The notes: generated by a model not told the origin, from the sequence alone. Shown: positions 16,067 to 24,812, counted from the first letter of the stretch. The stretch: DNA of 64,000 nucleotides from Salana multivorans (GCF_003751805.1 NZ_RKHQ01000001.1:2108001-2172000), one strand, 5' to 3'. Program-made: numbers and translations.

Positions 16067-19000
16067 TCAGCGCAGCAGGCCGCGGAGCTGCGCCGGGGTG
16101 ATCTCGGCCTCCGGCGGTGCCTCGTCGCTCGCCAGGTGGTCGAGGAGGCGCCGGCGGAAGTGCGCCGCCGCCGGGCGGTCGGGCGACGCCTGGAGGTTGA
16201 GCGACGTGACCGCGACCGTGCCCGCCCCCAGCCGCGCCTCGACCAGGACGCCGAGCCGGCGTGCCTCGAACCAGGTGTCGATCGCGCGCACGGTCGGCTC
16301 GAGGCCGTCGGGCAGGCCGTCGACGAGCATCGCCCTGGCGCCGTGCAGCAGCTCCCACCACTGCCAGTCCGTGTGCCCGTCGCTCGGGAAGTCGCGGAAC
16401 AGCCGGTGGGCGGGGTCGTGCACGAGGCCGAGCGTGTGCGGCCCCTGCCCCTCGGTCCACGCCGTGTTCCAGAACACCGTGGTGAAGCCGAGGGCGACGT
16501 CGTTGCCGATCGCGTCGGGGGCGAGCTCGAGCAGGACACGGGCCCCGTCGGTCGCGAGGCGGATCGCCTCGTCCACCTCGCCCGTCACGACGACGCCGGA
16601 CGGGGGACCGGCCGGGACGTCGGCCGCGGAGTCGGCCGGGACGTCGGCCGCGGGGCCGGCGTCCGGGTAGAACCACAGCGGCCAGTCGTTGGCGTGCACG
16701 GCGTCGCCGGTCTCGATGCCGAGCCACAGCGTGAGCCGCTCCGCCCGGTCGACCTGGCCGCGCCGTCGTGTCGGGACGGTCACCGTCCCCAGCCGCGTCC
16801 CGTTGCCCAGCGGCAGGTCGACCGCCTCGGCCACGACACCGCCGAGGACCTCCGTCCCCGCGTCGTCGCGCAGGCTCCAGGTGACCCGGGCGCCGGTGAG
16901 CTCGGCGGCGCCGAAGTGCGCGACCTGCACCTCGAAGGTGAGGTCGTCCCCGTGCCGCCAGGTGCGTCGGGGCAGCCGGGCGAGCGGGACGGTCGGCCCG
17001 CAGAACCGCGCGAACTCCTCCGGTGCGCAGTACCCCTTGGACTCCCAGAACGCGTTGAGCACCCCGACGAGCGCAGTGCCCTGGCCGGGGAAGTCGCTCA
17101 GCCCGAGCAGGTGGAAGCCGCCGAACCCCTCGGTGCGCAGCGCGGCCTCGACGTCCTCCTTGTAGCAGAGGGTCTGCAGCCGCCCGGAGGCGTGCAGCAG
17201 CTCGGCCGCGCGGTCCTCGAGCCCCGCGGCCGCGAGGAAGTCGCGGAAGATCTCGAGGTTGCGCGGCTGCATGAGCCCCCGATACCGCCCGATCTCGTCG
17301 AGGTCGGGGTACGCGCACCACTGGCCGATCTCGTGGCTGACGATCGGCCGCGGCGTCGCCTCGACCCACGCGCGGTAGTCGCTCGTCGTGCTCGGCGGGC
17401 ACGCGTTCAGCCGCGACGTCAGCCCCTCGCCCCAGCGATGGGCGCGCGGCTCGGGGACGTTGTCGAGGTCGTTCGCTGGGATCGCCGGCCAGCCGGCGGC
17501 GCTCGTGTAGAGCCGGCGCGGGTCCATCGCCCGGGTGCCGTGCACCCAGGCGCCGAGGAACTCGGCGTCGCGGCCGGCCGGCTCGTTCCCGTGCGCCATG
17601 ACGACGAAGGAGGGGTGGTTGCCGTACTCGTCGAGGATGCGCCGGGTCTCCTCGACCAGGAACGCGTCGACGGCGCGGCCCTCGCCGAGCGCCGCCCCCT
17701 GGTTGGCCCACAGCGGTCCCTCGACCTGGAGGTACATCCCCGCCGCGTCGGCCGCGTCGAACGCCGCCCGGGGCGGGCACCAGGAGTGGAACCGCAGGAG
17801 GTTGAGGCCGTGGGCGCGGCAGACCTCGATGATGCGTCGCCAGGCCGCGACGTCCGTCGGCGGGTAGCCCGTGAGCGGGAAGACGGCGCACTCCAGGGTG
17901 CCGCGGAAGAACGTCGGCCGGTCGTTGACGGTGATCCGCCCGTCCCGCACCGCGACGTCCCGCAGGCCGAGCACGGTGCGCGCGACGTCGCGGTGCTCCC
18001 GGCCGTCGACCGTCGTGGCGAGCTCGACCGTCAGCTCGTGCCGGCCCGGGTGGAACTCGTCCCACAGGGGCGCGTCGGCGCCCAGGTCGAGCGAGACGTC
18101 GACGTGGGCGCTCGACTCGGTGACGCCGCGCTCGCCGAGGTCGCGCGAGTGCTCGCCGACGAAGCCGACGGTCGCGGCGGTGGAGGCCGCGTCGTCGACC
18201 GTCCCGTCCGCCCGGACGCGACGGGCGACGACCCGCACGTCGCCGGACCCCGTCCCACCGGTGCCGCCGACGAGGTCGACGCGGACGGTGGCCGTGCGGG
18301 CGGCGGCGTCGGGGAACACGCGCACGCGGCGGATGCGCACCTCGGGCAGGGCGGTGAGCCGGAGGTCGCCGACGACGCCGTTCCAGTTCCCCTGCGTGTG
18401 GTCCGAGACGCTGTGCGCGTTCGGCCCGACGTCGACGACGGTGCGGTTGTCCACGCGGAGCGTCAGCAGGTGGCGCCCGGGGGCGAGCCGGCCGAGGTCG
18501 TGGTGGTGCGGCGTGGTGAGGCTGCGCTCGGAGCCGATGCGCTCGCCGTCGACCCACACGGTGGACTCCCAGTGCACGCGCTCGAGGCTCAGCCGCACGC
18601 GACGGCCCGACCACGCCGGCGGGATCTCGATCTCGCGGGAGAACCACGCCGCGCCGCGGTAGTAGACGCGCGGCTGGAGCCAGAACGGCACGGCGAACGT
18701 GTCCGGGCGGCGGTAGGGGGCGTAGCGCTCGTCGGTGAAGAACGAGCGGTCGACGATGCTGCCCGTCCACGGGGTGTCGAGACCGACCGGGTCGCCGAGG
18801 CCCTGCTCCTGGAGCGAACCGGGCAGGGTGAGCGCCACGGCGGCGTCGGGCGTCGTGGCGAACCACGCCTCGCGCTCGCCGACGCCGTCCGGGTCGAGGG
18901 TGCAGCTCCACTCGCCCGCGAGGTCGAGGTGCCAGGGGTCCGGCACGACGGCGGCGGTGTCGGCGGTGGCTGGGACGTGGGCTGACGAGGGGTGGTCCAC
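16067..19000 (-). CDS. GH2-family glycoside hydrolase (beta-galactosidase/glucuronidase-like)
   Basis: A 977-residue GH2-type enzyme. The sugar-binding jelly-roll domain (about 20-220) includes Y-Y-R-G-A-A-W-F-S-R and VHWESTVWVDGERIG. An immunoglobulin-like domain follows, then the TIM barrel with L-N-L-L-R-F-H-S-W. The acid/base is expected at Glu473 in M-A-H-G-N-E-P-A-G and the nucleophile at Glu557 in PIVSHEIGQW. A C-terminal beta region with a repeated Ala-Asp-Val-Pro linker follows near residue 815. No signal peptide is visible. The start is a GTG at 19000 with only a weak ribosome-binding site. It heads the minus-strand group with the second GH35, AraC and DUF5107. The exact glycoside is not predictable from the motifs. 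Confidence 0.88.
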   Translation of the reverse strand: MDHPSSAHVPATADTAAVVPDPWHLDLAGEWSCTLDPDGVGEREAWFATTPDAAVALTLPGSLQEQGLGDPVGLDTPWTGSIVDRSFFTDERYAPYRRPDTFAVPFWLQPRVYYRGAAWFSREIEIPPAWSGRRVRLSLERVHWESTVWVDGERIGSERSLTTPHHHDLGRLAPGRHLLTLRVDNRTVVDVGPNAHSVSDHTQGNWNGVVGDLRLTALPEVRIRRVRVFPDAAARTATVRVDLVGGTGGTGSGDVRVVARRVRADGTVDDAASTAATVGFVGEHSRDLGERGVTESSAHVDVSLDLGADAPLWDEFHPGRHELTVELATTVDGREHRDVARTVLGLRDVAVRDGRITVNDRPTFFRGTLECAVFPLTGYPPTDVAAWRRIIEVCRAHGLNLLRFHSWCPPRAAFDAADAAGMYLQVEGPLWANQGAALGEGRAVDAFLVEETRRILDEYGNHPSFVVMAHGNEPAGRDAEFLGAWVHGTRAMDPRRLYTSAAGWPAIPANDLDNVPEPRAHRWGEGLTSRLNACPPSTTSDYRAWVEATPRPIVSHEIGQWCAYPDLDEIGRYRGLMQPRNLEIFRDFLAAAGLEDRAAELLHASGRLQTLCYKEDVEAALRTEGFGGFHLLGLSDFPGQGTALVGVLNAFWESKGYCAPEEFARFCGPTVPLARLPRRTWRHGDDLTFEVQVAHFGAAELTGARVTWSLRDDAGTEVLGGVVAEAVDLPLGNGTRLGTVTVPTRRRGQVDRAERLTLWLGIETGDAVHANDWPLWFYPDAGPAADVPADSAADVPAGPPSGVVVTGEVDEAIRLATDGARVLLELAPDAIGNDVALGFTTVFWNTAWTEGQGPHTLGLVHDPAHRLFRDFPSDGHTDWQWWELLHGARAMLVDGLPDGLEPTVRAIDTWFEARRLGVLVEARLGAGTVAVTSLNLQASPDRPAAAHFRRRLLDHLASDEAPPEAEITPAQLRGLLR

Positions 19001-19129
19001 GGCCCGATCGTAGGCAGCGCGGCGAGCCGGCTGAATGGACGTTGCCGTGCGGTCACATGGACGATCCGCCGCGTGGCTGGCGGTCGGCGGGGGGCGCCTT
19101 GCGCCCGGTGGCCGGCGTCGCCCCGATGC

Positions 19130-19498
19130 TCAGCCGAGGACGACGAGGAAGCCGAGCACCGCGCTCACGACCGAGACGACGCCGAGGACGAGGGACGGCG
19201 TGAACGACTCGCGGCGACGCACGTGGGTGAGGACGGCGCCGACCATGGTCGCGGCGAGGGCCACCGCGGCGACCGGAGTCAGGATCGGGGCGATCGAGAG
19301 CGCGAGCGGCAGGACGAGCCCGACGGCCCCGAGCACCTCGGCGACGCCGATCAGGCGCACGGCGGCGGCGGAGTAGTCCTCGGTCCACGCCATCCCGGCC
19401 GCGGCGAGCTGCTCCTTCGAACGGGTCGCCTTCATGGACCCGGCGGCGAGGAACGCGGCGGCGAGGAGGATGTTGACGATCCACAGGGCGATGGTCAC
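19130..19498 (-). CDS. DoxX-family small membrane protein
   Basis: A 122-residue protein with four hydrophobic helices, the DoxX-like arrangement: IALWIVNILLAAAFLAAGSMK at the start, then two central helices (about 48-66 and 74-92) and one at the end (LVLGVVSVVSAVLGFLVVL). The GTG start at 19498 follows AAGGACCGCCC. It is divergent from an HxlR regulator 115 bp away, a frequent pairing in actinobacteria in which the regulator controls the DoxX gene in response to electrophile or redox stress. It is not obviously part of the sugar loci. Its exact role is unknown. Confidence 0.88.
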   Translation of the reverse strand: MTIALWIVNILLAAAFLAAGSMKATRSKEQLAAAGMAWTEDYSAAAVRLIGVAEVLGAVGLVLPLALSIAPILTPVAAVALAATMVGAVLTHVRRRESFTPSLVLGVVSVVSAVLGFLVVLG

Positions 19499-19517
19499 GG
19501 GCGGTCCTTCGATCGAT

Positions 19518-19538
19518 GGTTACTGTTTGTGAGTGACC
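19518..19538. promoter_or_regulatory. Candidate HxlR operator
   Basis: GGTTACT (19518-19524) and AGTGACC (19532-19538) form an inverted repeat with one mismatch and a 7-bp spacer. It lies between the divergent doxX-like and hxlR-like starts. The placement fits a dimeric winged-helix regulator controlling both genes. Binding is inferred from symmetry and position only. Confidence 0.5.
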
Positions 19539-19613
19539 CCATGGTGCGTCAGCATCGGGGGCGGTACAAAAGGAACAGCCGTGTGCCCCGGGCACACCGC
19601 GGGTGGGAGTGCC

Positions 19614-20024
19614 ATGGAGATCGGCGACGACGAGGACCGCGAGCCGCGCACCGACTACGAGGGCATGTGCCACGGCGTGCGGGACGAGGACGGCCGCGCG
19701 GTCCGGGACGTCCTCGACCGCATCGGCGACAAGTGGTCGCTGCTCGTCATCGGGACGCTGGCCGGGGGCCGGCTGCGCTTCACCGAGCTGCAGCGGCACA
19801 TCCCCGGCGTCTCCCAGCGGATGCTCACGCTCACCCTGCGCCATCTCGAGCGCGACGGGCTGGTGAGCCGCACGGTCCACGCGGAGGTGCCGCCCCGCGT
19901 CGAGTACGACCTCACCCCGACGGGACGCACGCTCATCGCTCCGTCGGTCGCGCTGGCGAGCTGGGCGATCGAGAGCTATCCCGCGATCGAGGCGTCCCGG
20001 GCCGCCTACGACGCCGCGCGCTGA
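19614..20024 (+). CDS. HxlR-family winged-helix regulator
   Basis: A 136-residue regulator with the HxlR core: RDVLDRIGDKWSLLVIGTL, R-F-T-E-L-Q-R-H-I-P-G-V-S-Q-R-M-L-T and L-R-H-L-E-R-D-G-L-V, then a wing with P-P-R-V-E-Y-D-L-T-P-T-G. A single Cys (in EGMCHGV, residue about 22) precedes the helix. In HodR/YodB-like members such an N-terminal Cys senses electrophiles, so thiol sensing is possible. The ATG at 19614 follows GGGTGGGAGTGCC. The frame is open further upstream, but without conserved sequence. It is divergent from the DoxX gene, its likely target. Confidence 0.9.
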   Translation: MEIGDDEDREPRTDYEGMCHGVRDEDGRAVRDVLDRIGDKWSLLVIGTLAGGRLRFTELQRHIPGVSQRMLTLTLRHLERDGLVSRTVHAEVPPRVEYDLTPTGRTLIAPSVALASWAIESYPAIEASRAAYDAAR

Positions 20025-20099
20025 GCCGGGGTCCCGAGCGTCGGCGGAGCGGTCGGCGGCGCGGTCCGGATCACGCCGCGACCGGCGGTGCGATCGGCG

Positions 20100-21518
20100 T
20101 CATGCGCCGGTGCCGCGGTCGAGGTAGCGCAGGAGGACGACGCCGTGGGGCTCGACCGTGACCGGGATCGCGGTCGAGCCCGGGGCGACGCCGCGCGCGC
20201 CGTCGTCCTGGGTGCTCACCGGGATGGCCGACGCGGCCGCGCCCGCCCACACGTCCGTCACCGGGCCGTCGAGCCGCAGCGGCAGGCCGACGTTGCCCGC
20301 GTCGAGCGCGACGACGAGCGGCTCCTCGCCCGTGTTGAACGCCGCGACGTAGCGGTGGACGCCGACGGTGTCCGCGTCGTCGGCGCCGCTCAGGTCGGCG
20401 AGGTAGGCGGCCGGGAGCGAGTCGGCGCGAACCTCGGCGCTCCACAGGACGAGCGACCCCTCCCGGAACACCTCGCGCGAGCCGCTCGCGTGCAGCAGCG
20501 CCAGGACGCCGGGGTTGCTCAGCAGCTCGAACGTCTCCTCGCTGGAGGCGGGCAGGTGCCCACCGACCATGAGCGGCGAGCGGGCGACGCACCACAGCGT
20601 CAGCAGGGTGCGCTGCTCGGCGGGGGTGAGGTTGCTGTCGTGCGGCTCGCCGCGCTCGGCCCGCACGCTGATCCGGCCGAGCGGGAGCATGTCGCCGTCG
20701 GGCCAGCCCTGCGGCGACGCGTGCGGCGCCCACCGGGCGAGGCGCGCGAAGTTCGCCTCGACGTCGGCCCAGGAGTCCCACAGGTCGTCGCAGATGCGCC
20801 ACATCGTCGCGTGCTCGCGCAGGTCGTCCAGCCGGGCGAGGCTGAGGTCGCGGCCGGGGGAGAGGCTCAGCTCGATCGGGCGTCCCGAGCGCTCGATGGC
20901 GCGCGCGTAGGCGGCGATGTCGGCGGCCTGGTAGGGCCAGAGCATGTCGTCGGCCTTGATGAAGTCGACGCCCCACGAGGCGTACAGGTCGAGCGTCGAG
21001 TCGTAGTAGGCCCGGCACGCGGCGCGGACGGTCGGGTCCGGGTCGTGCCAGCGCAGGCCGACCATGTCCGGGTTCCACTCGCACGCGTTGCTCGGGTCGG
21101 CGACGGCGCTCGCGGTGAGGTCGGTGCCGAGGATCGGCAGGTCCCGCTCGACGGCGATCCGGGGGATACCGCGCATGGTGTGGATGCCGAACCGCAGGCC
21201 GAGGTCGTGGACGGCGCGCGCCAGCGGGGCGAAGCCGGTGCCGTCGGCCGTCCCGGCCGCGCTCGGGAAGCGACCCGGGTCGGGCAGGAGGCGGCCGTGG
21301 TCGTCGATCGCGAGCGGGGCCCCGGCGTTGTAGCCGTGGGAGCGGGCGGTCGGGTCGGACCAGTCGATGTCGACCACGACGGTGTCCCAGCCCAGGTGCG
21401 CCAGCCGGCGGCTGAGCACCTCGGCGTTGGCGAGGACCTCGGCCTCGGTGACGGTGGTCCCGAAGCAGTCCCAGGAGTTCCAGCCCATCGGCGGTCGGGG
21501 GGTGGGGATGCGGGCCAT
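20100..21518 (-). CDS. GH27 enzyme: alpha-galactosidase or beta-L-arabinopyranosidase
   Basis: A 472-residue cytoplasmic protein. It opens with the GH27 barrel start P-P-M-G-W-N-S-W-D-C-F-G. The expected nucleophile is Asp190 in V-D-F-I-K-A-D-D-M, and the acid/base is the Asp pair 244-245 in R-I-C-D-D-L-W-D-S-W. The canonical I-D-D-C-W of alpha-galactosidases is V-V-D-I-D-W-S-D-P here (48-56). Variation at this spot is associated with beta-L-arabinopyranosidase activity in some GH27 enzymes, so that activity is an alternative. The ATG follows CTGGAGCACCGCC. A LacI-type operator lies 45 bp upstream, and the gene is divergent from GH42 across a repeat-rich region. Confidence 0.87.
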   Translation of the reverse strand: MARIPTPRPPMGWNSWDCFGTTVTEAEVLANAEVLSRRLAHLGWDTVVVDIDWSDPTARSHGYNAGAPLAIDDHGRLLPDPGRFPSAAGTADGTGFAPLARAVHDLGLRFGIHTMRGIPRIAVERDLPILGTDLTASAVADPSNACEWNPDMVGLRWHDPDPTVRAACRAYYDSTLDLYASWGVDFIKADDMLWPYQAADIAAYARAIERSGRPIELSLSPGRDLSLARLDDLREHATMWRICDDLWDSWADVEANFARLARWAPHASPQGWPDGDMLPLGRISVRAERGEPHDSNLTPAEQRTLLTLWCVARSPLMVGGHLPASSEETFELLSNPGVLALLHASGSREVFREGSLVLWSAEVRADSLPAAYLADLSGADDADTVGVHRYVAAFNTGEEPLVVALDAGNVGLPLRLDGPVTDVWAGAAASAIPVSTQDDGARGVAPGSTAIPVTVEPHGVVLLRYLDRGTGA

Positions 21519-21562
21519 GGCGGTGCTCCAGGGGGTCGTCCGAGTCTCGGCGGTGAGAGATG

Positions 21563-21574
21563 TTTAACGTTAAC
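21563..21574. promoter_or_regulatory. LacI-type operator upstream of GH27
   Basis: TTTAACGTTAAC, with the central CG and near-perfect symmetry of LacI/GalR-family operators, lies 45 bp upstream of the GH27 start. The identical 12-mer occurs upstream of GH42 (22508-22519), so the two divergent genes very probably share a regulator. Confidence 0.75.
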
Positions 21575-21727
21575 ATCAGGCGCGCGGTGGTGCGAGTCCT
21601 TGCGTGGTGGTCCGGCCCGGTGCGGGCGGTGCGAGTCGCCGGGGTGGTGCCAGTCGCCGGGGTGGAGCGAGCGGGCGAGAGTCCGCGTGGCTCGGCCTGG
21701 GCTCGTGGGGTTCGGCCCGCGCTCGGT

Positions 21728-22440
21728 GTGGCCGATCGAGCTGGTGCCCGGCGTTGTCGTGGCTGGTCGTCGGGCTTGCGGTGTCGCCGGCACCGCGGTG
21801 GCCACCGCGGTGCCGCATCCGTTGGACCATCCGGTTCGGTCGTGGCCACCGCGACGATGGTGACCCCGTGGAGCCGGGTCGGTGGGACCACCCGGTTGTG
21901 GGGTGGCCGTGGCGATGATGGCGGTCCGGCGAGCCGCGGGCGGCCTCGGCGGGTCGTGCTGGGAGCGTGTGGCCCGGTGTGGCCGACCGGGGCTGGTGCC
22001 TGCCGTTGTCGTGGCTGGTCGTCGAGCTCCCGATGGCCGCCGTGGTCGCGGTGGCCACCGCGGCACCGCATCCGCTGGACCATCCGGTTCGGTCGTGGCC
22101 ACCGCGACGATGGTGCCCCTCGTGGAGCCGGGTCGGTCGGGCCACCCGGTTGTGCGGTGGCCATGGCGATGACGGCCGCGCCGGCGAGCTGCGGGCGGCC
22201 TCGGCGGGTCGTGGCGGGACCGTGTGGCCCGGTGCGGCCGATCGAGGCTGGTGCCCGCCGTTGCCGTGGCTGGTCGTCGAGCTCCCGGTGTCGCCGTGGT
22301 CGCGGTGGCCACCGTGGTGCCGTATCCGCTGGTTCATCCGGTTCGGTCGTGGCCGCGGCGACGATGGTGACCCCCGCCGAGCCGGGTCGGTCGGACCACC
22401 CGGTTGTGGGGTGGCCATGGCGATGTCGGCGGCGGTCCCC
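21728..22440. repeat. Three tandem repeats of about 250-255 bp
   Basis: Units start at 21728, 21979 and 22234; the third is incomplete. Landmarks repeated in order in each unit are CTGGTGCC, CGTGGCTGGTCGTCG, CATCCGGTTCGGTCGTGGCC, GCGACGATGGTG, GAGCCGGGTCGGT, CACCCGGTTGTG and GGTGGCC.TGGCGATG. Copies are diverged but collinear. The block fills the spacer between the two operators and is distantly related to the 62-bp array at 561-755. Confidence 0.85.
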
Positions 22441-22507
22441 GGAACCCGGCGAGCCCGGCGACACCACCCGGGCCGATAGTGACCGTCCCCCGCCGATCCC
22501 TGCTAGG

Positions 22508-22519
22508 TTTAACGTTAAC
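22508..22519. promoter_or_regulatory. LacI-type operator upstream of GH42
   Basis: This is a second TTTAACGTTAAC, overlapping a possible -10 (TAGGTT, 22504-22509). A GTGACC at 22479-22484 could serve as the -35, though the 19-bp spacing is long. It is placed so that a bound repressor would block transcription of the GH42-GH127-GH127-GH31 operon. Confidence 0.75.
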
Positions 22520-22555
22520 AGTGCGCGCCCTCCCGTGAACCCCGAAGGAGTCCGG

Positions 22556-24799
22556 ATGCCGCAGGACGAAGACGCCCAGACCGCACGGACCCGCCCGAGC
22601 GTGCTGTTCGGCGCCGCCTACTACGCCGAGTACCACGTGACCGACCGGATGACCGATCGGCTCGAGACGGACCTCGACCTCATGCGGGACGCCGGGTTCA
22701 CCGTCATCCGGGTCGGGGAGTCCGTCTGGTCGACCTGGGAGCCGCGCGAGGGGGAGTACGACCTGGAGTGGTTGGCGCCCGTCCTCGATGCGGCGCACGC
22801 CCGCGGCATCGGCGTGATCCTCGGCACCCCGACCTACGCGGCGCCGCCGTGGCTGCAGAAGGCCTACCCGGAGATCGCCGCGCAGACGCGGACCGGGCAG
22901 CCGGTGCCGTGGGGGAGCCGCCAGGAGATCGACTACACGCACGCCGCGTTCCGGTTCCACGCGGAGCGGGTGATCCGCGCCGTCGTCGCGCGCTATGCCG
23001 ACCACCCGGCCGTCATCGGCTACCAGGTCGACAACGAGCCGGGCCTGTTCCTGTTCCACAACCCGGCGACGTTCCGCCGGTTCGTCGCCTGGCTGCGCGC
23101 GCGGTACGGCGACGTCGAGACGCTCAACCGCGAGTGGGGGCTGACCTACTGGTCGCACCGGATCGCGCACTGGGACGAGCTGTGGACCCCGGACGGCAAC
23201 AGCCTTCCCCAGTACGACCTGGCCTGGCGCCGGTTCCAGTCCGAGCAGACGGCCGAGTTCATCCACTGGCAGGCCGACATCGTGCGCGAGTACGCCGGGG
23301 CCGACCAGTTCGTCATGACCTGCATCGCCTACCCGCGGCCGGCCGTTGACGACGAGCTGCTCACGAGCCGGCTCGACGTCGCGGCGGGCAACCCCTACTT
23401 CGGTGCCCAGGACCACCTCGACCCCGCGCAGACGCTCGCGCCGTTCGAGGGCTGGGTCACCAGCGGGGTGGCGGGCGTGCTGCGCCAGGCCGACCGGCTC
23501 TACTCCTCCCGCCAGGACCGGTTCCTGGTGACGGAGACCGGCGCGCAGAGCATCGGCGGCGCCGGGTACAACCTCCCGCCCTACCCGGGACAGCTCACCC
23601 AGGCCGCGTTCGCGCTCGTCTCGCGCGGTGCGTCGATGATCGAGTACTGGCACTGGCACACGCTCTCCTACGGCACCGAGACCTACTGGGGCGGGGTCCT
23701 GCCGCACGGCCTCGAGCCCGGCCGGGTCTATCGCGAGGTCGCCGAGACCGGCCGGCGCCTCGCCGCCATCGGCTCCGCGCTGGACGGGTTCGACCCCGAC
23801 GCGGACGTCGCGCTGCTCTGGTCGACGGACTCCCGCTACGCCCTGGACGCCACCGCCCCGTTCCGTGGTGCCGCCGACGGTCGCGACGGTGCCTACGAGC
23901 GGATCGTCGACGCCTTCCACGGCGGGGCGATCGACGCCGGCGCCCAGGTCCGCATCCTGCACACCGCCCAGGCGCTCGACCTCGGTGCGGCCGCCCTCGC
24001 CGAGCGCTACCCCGTCCTCGTCGCGGCCGGGAACTACGTCGCGACGGACGCCGACCTCCGCCTCCTTCTCGACTACGCGGCGGCGGGCGGCCACCTCGTC
24101 CTCGGGCCGCGCACCGGGTACGCCGACGACGAGGCCCGCGCCCGGGTCGCCGTCGCCCCCGACGTGCTGAGGTCCGCCGCCGGCGTGCGGTACGAGGAGT
24201 TCTCCACGCTCGAGCGCGACGTCCCCGTGACGCTCCACGAGACGCTCGGCTCGGTGCGGGCCACCGTCGACGGGTCGGCCGCGGCGACCCTGTGGATCGA
24301 CGGCCTCGCGCTCGACGCGGCCGGCGCCGGGCTCGCCGACTCGGCCGGCGCCGCGCTCGGGGACGCGCGCACCGACGCCGACCCCGCCGCCGCGACGCTC
24401 GCCACGTACGACCACCCGTTCTTCGGCGCCTTCCCGGCCGTCACCACCCGGCCGCACGGAGCCGGACGCGTCACCGTCGTCGGGACGATCCCCAACCGCC
24501 CGCTCGCCGCGGCGGTCATGGCCTGGGCCGTCCCCGACCCGATCGGTCACGGCCTCGCGCGGGTCGGGCTCCCGGTCACCGTCGGTTCCGGCGCGCTCCC
24601 GGACGGCCGGCGCGCCTGGTTCCTGTTCAACTGGTCCTGGCGGGAGTACGACGTCGAGCTGCGCCGCGACGTCGCCCGCCTCGACGCGGCGGACGGCGCC
24701 GACGCGCACGGCGCGGCCGACGACGCCGGGGGCCGCCACCGCGCCGGCGACCGGCTGTCCGTCGGGCCGTGGTCGGTCGCGACCCTGATCGACGTCTGA
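22556..24799 (+). CDS. GH42 beta-galactosidase
   Basis: A 747-residue enzyme. The A-domain TIM barrel begins F-G-A-A-Y-Y-A-E-Y and continues with R-V-G-E-S-V-W-S-T-W-E-P. YQVDNEPG contains the expected acid/base Glu161 and F-L-V-T-E-T-G-A-Q the nucleophile Glu327. A trimerisation-like Rossmann domain (about 400-640) and a small C-terminal beta domain follow. GH42 enzymes remove beta-galactose from galactan and arabinogalactan oligosaccharides and are typically cytoplasmic; no signal peptide is seen. The ATG at 22556 has a clear AAGGAG eight bases upstream. The frame is open far upstream, but that part is the repeat region and lies before the operator, so it is excluded. Confidence 0.92.
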   Translation: MPQDEDAQTARTRPSVLFGAAYYAEYHVTDRMTDRLETDLDLMRDAGFTVIRVGESVWSTWEPREGEYDLEWLAPVLDAAHARGIGVILGTPTYAAPPWLQKAYPEIAAQTRTGQPVPWGSRQEIDYTHAAFRFHAERVIRAVVARYADHPAVIGYQVDNEPGLFLFHNPATFRRFVAWLRARYGDVETLNREWGLTYWSHRIAHWDELWTPDGNSLPQYDLAWRRFQSEQTAEFIHWQADIVREYAGADQFVMTCIAYPRPAVDDELLTSRLDVAAGNPYFGAQDHLDPAQTLAPFEGWVTSGVAGVLRQADRLYSSRQDRFLVTETGAQSIGGAGYNLPPYPGQLTQAAFALVSRGASMIEYWHWHTLSYGTETYWGGVLPHGLEPGRVYREVAETGRRLAAIGSALDGFDPDADVALLWSTDSRYALDATAPFRGAADGRDGAYERIVDAFHGGAIDAGAQVRILHTAQALDLGAAALAERYPVLVAAGNYVATDADLRLLLDYAAAGGHLVLGPRTGYADDEARARVAVAPDVLRSAAGVRYEEFSTLERDVPVTLHETLGSVRATVDGSAAATLWIDGLALDAAGAGLADSAGAALGDARTDADPAAATLATYDHPFFGAFPAVTTRPHGAGRVTVVGTIPNRPLAAAVMAWAVPDPIGHGLARVGLPVTVGSGALPDGRRAWFLFNWSWREYDVELRRDVARLDAADGADAHGAADDAGGRHRAGDRLSVGPWSVATLIDV

Positions 24800-24812
24800 C
24801 CATGGCCGATCC

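Larger units (their letters stand above)
21519..22555. other. 1-kb divergent regulatory region without a gene
   Basis: This spacer between GH27 (minus) and GH42 (plus) carries one LacI-type operator near each end and, between them, three tandem 250-bp repeats. No frame shows family resemblance. The open frames run through the repeats as low-complexity His/Pro/Arg/Gly-rich translations. Confidence 0.75.

Noticed and set aside
13704-18911. A 1735-codon minus-strand frame that could be read as a giant GH35 fusion protein
   Set aside because: Only the part from about 16055 downward encodes GH35. The rest is an out-of-frame reading of the GH2 gene, which has its own intact motifs.
21576-22467. 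A His/Pro/Arg-rich repetitive protein on the minus strand of the repeat block
   Set aside because: All frames are open in the repeats, unit lengths differ (251 and 255 bp) so the frame is not kept between copies, and no ribosome-binding site was found.
21560-22555. N-terminal extension of GH42 by about 330 residues
   Set aside because: The frame is open, but it reads through the tandem repeats and upstream of the operator. A strong AAGGAG precedes the ATG at 22556 and the GH42 domain begins right there.
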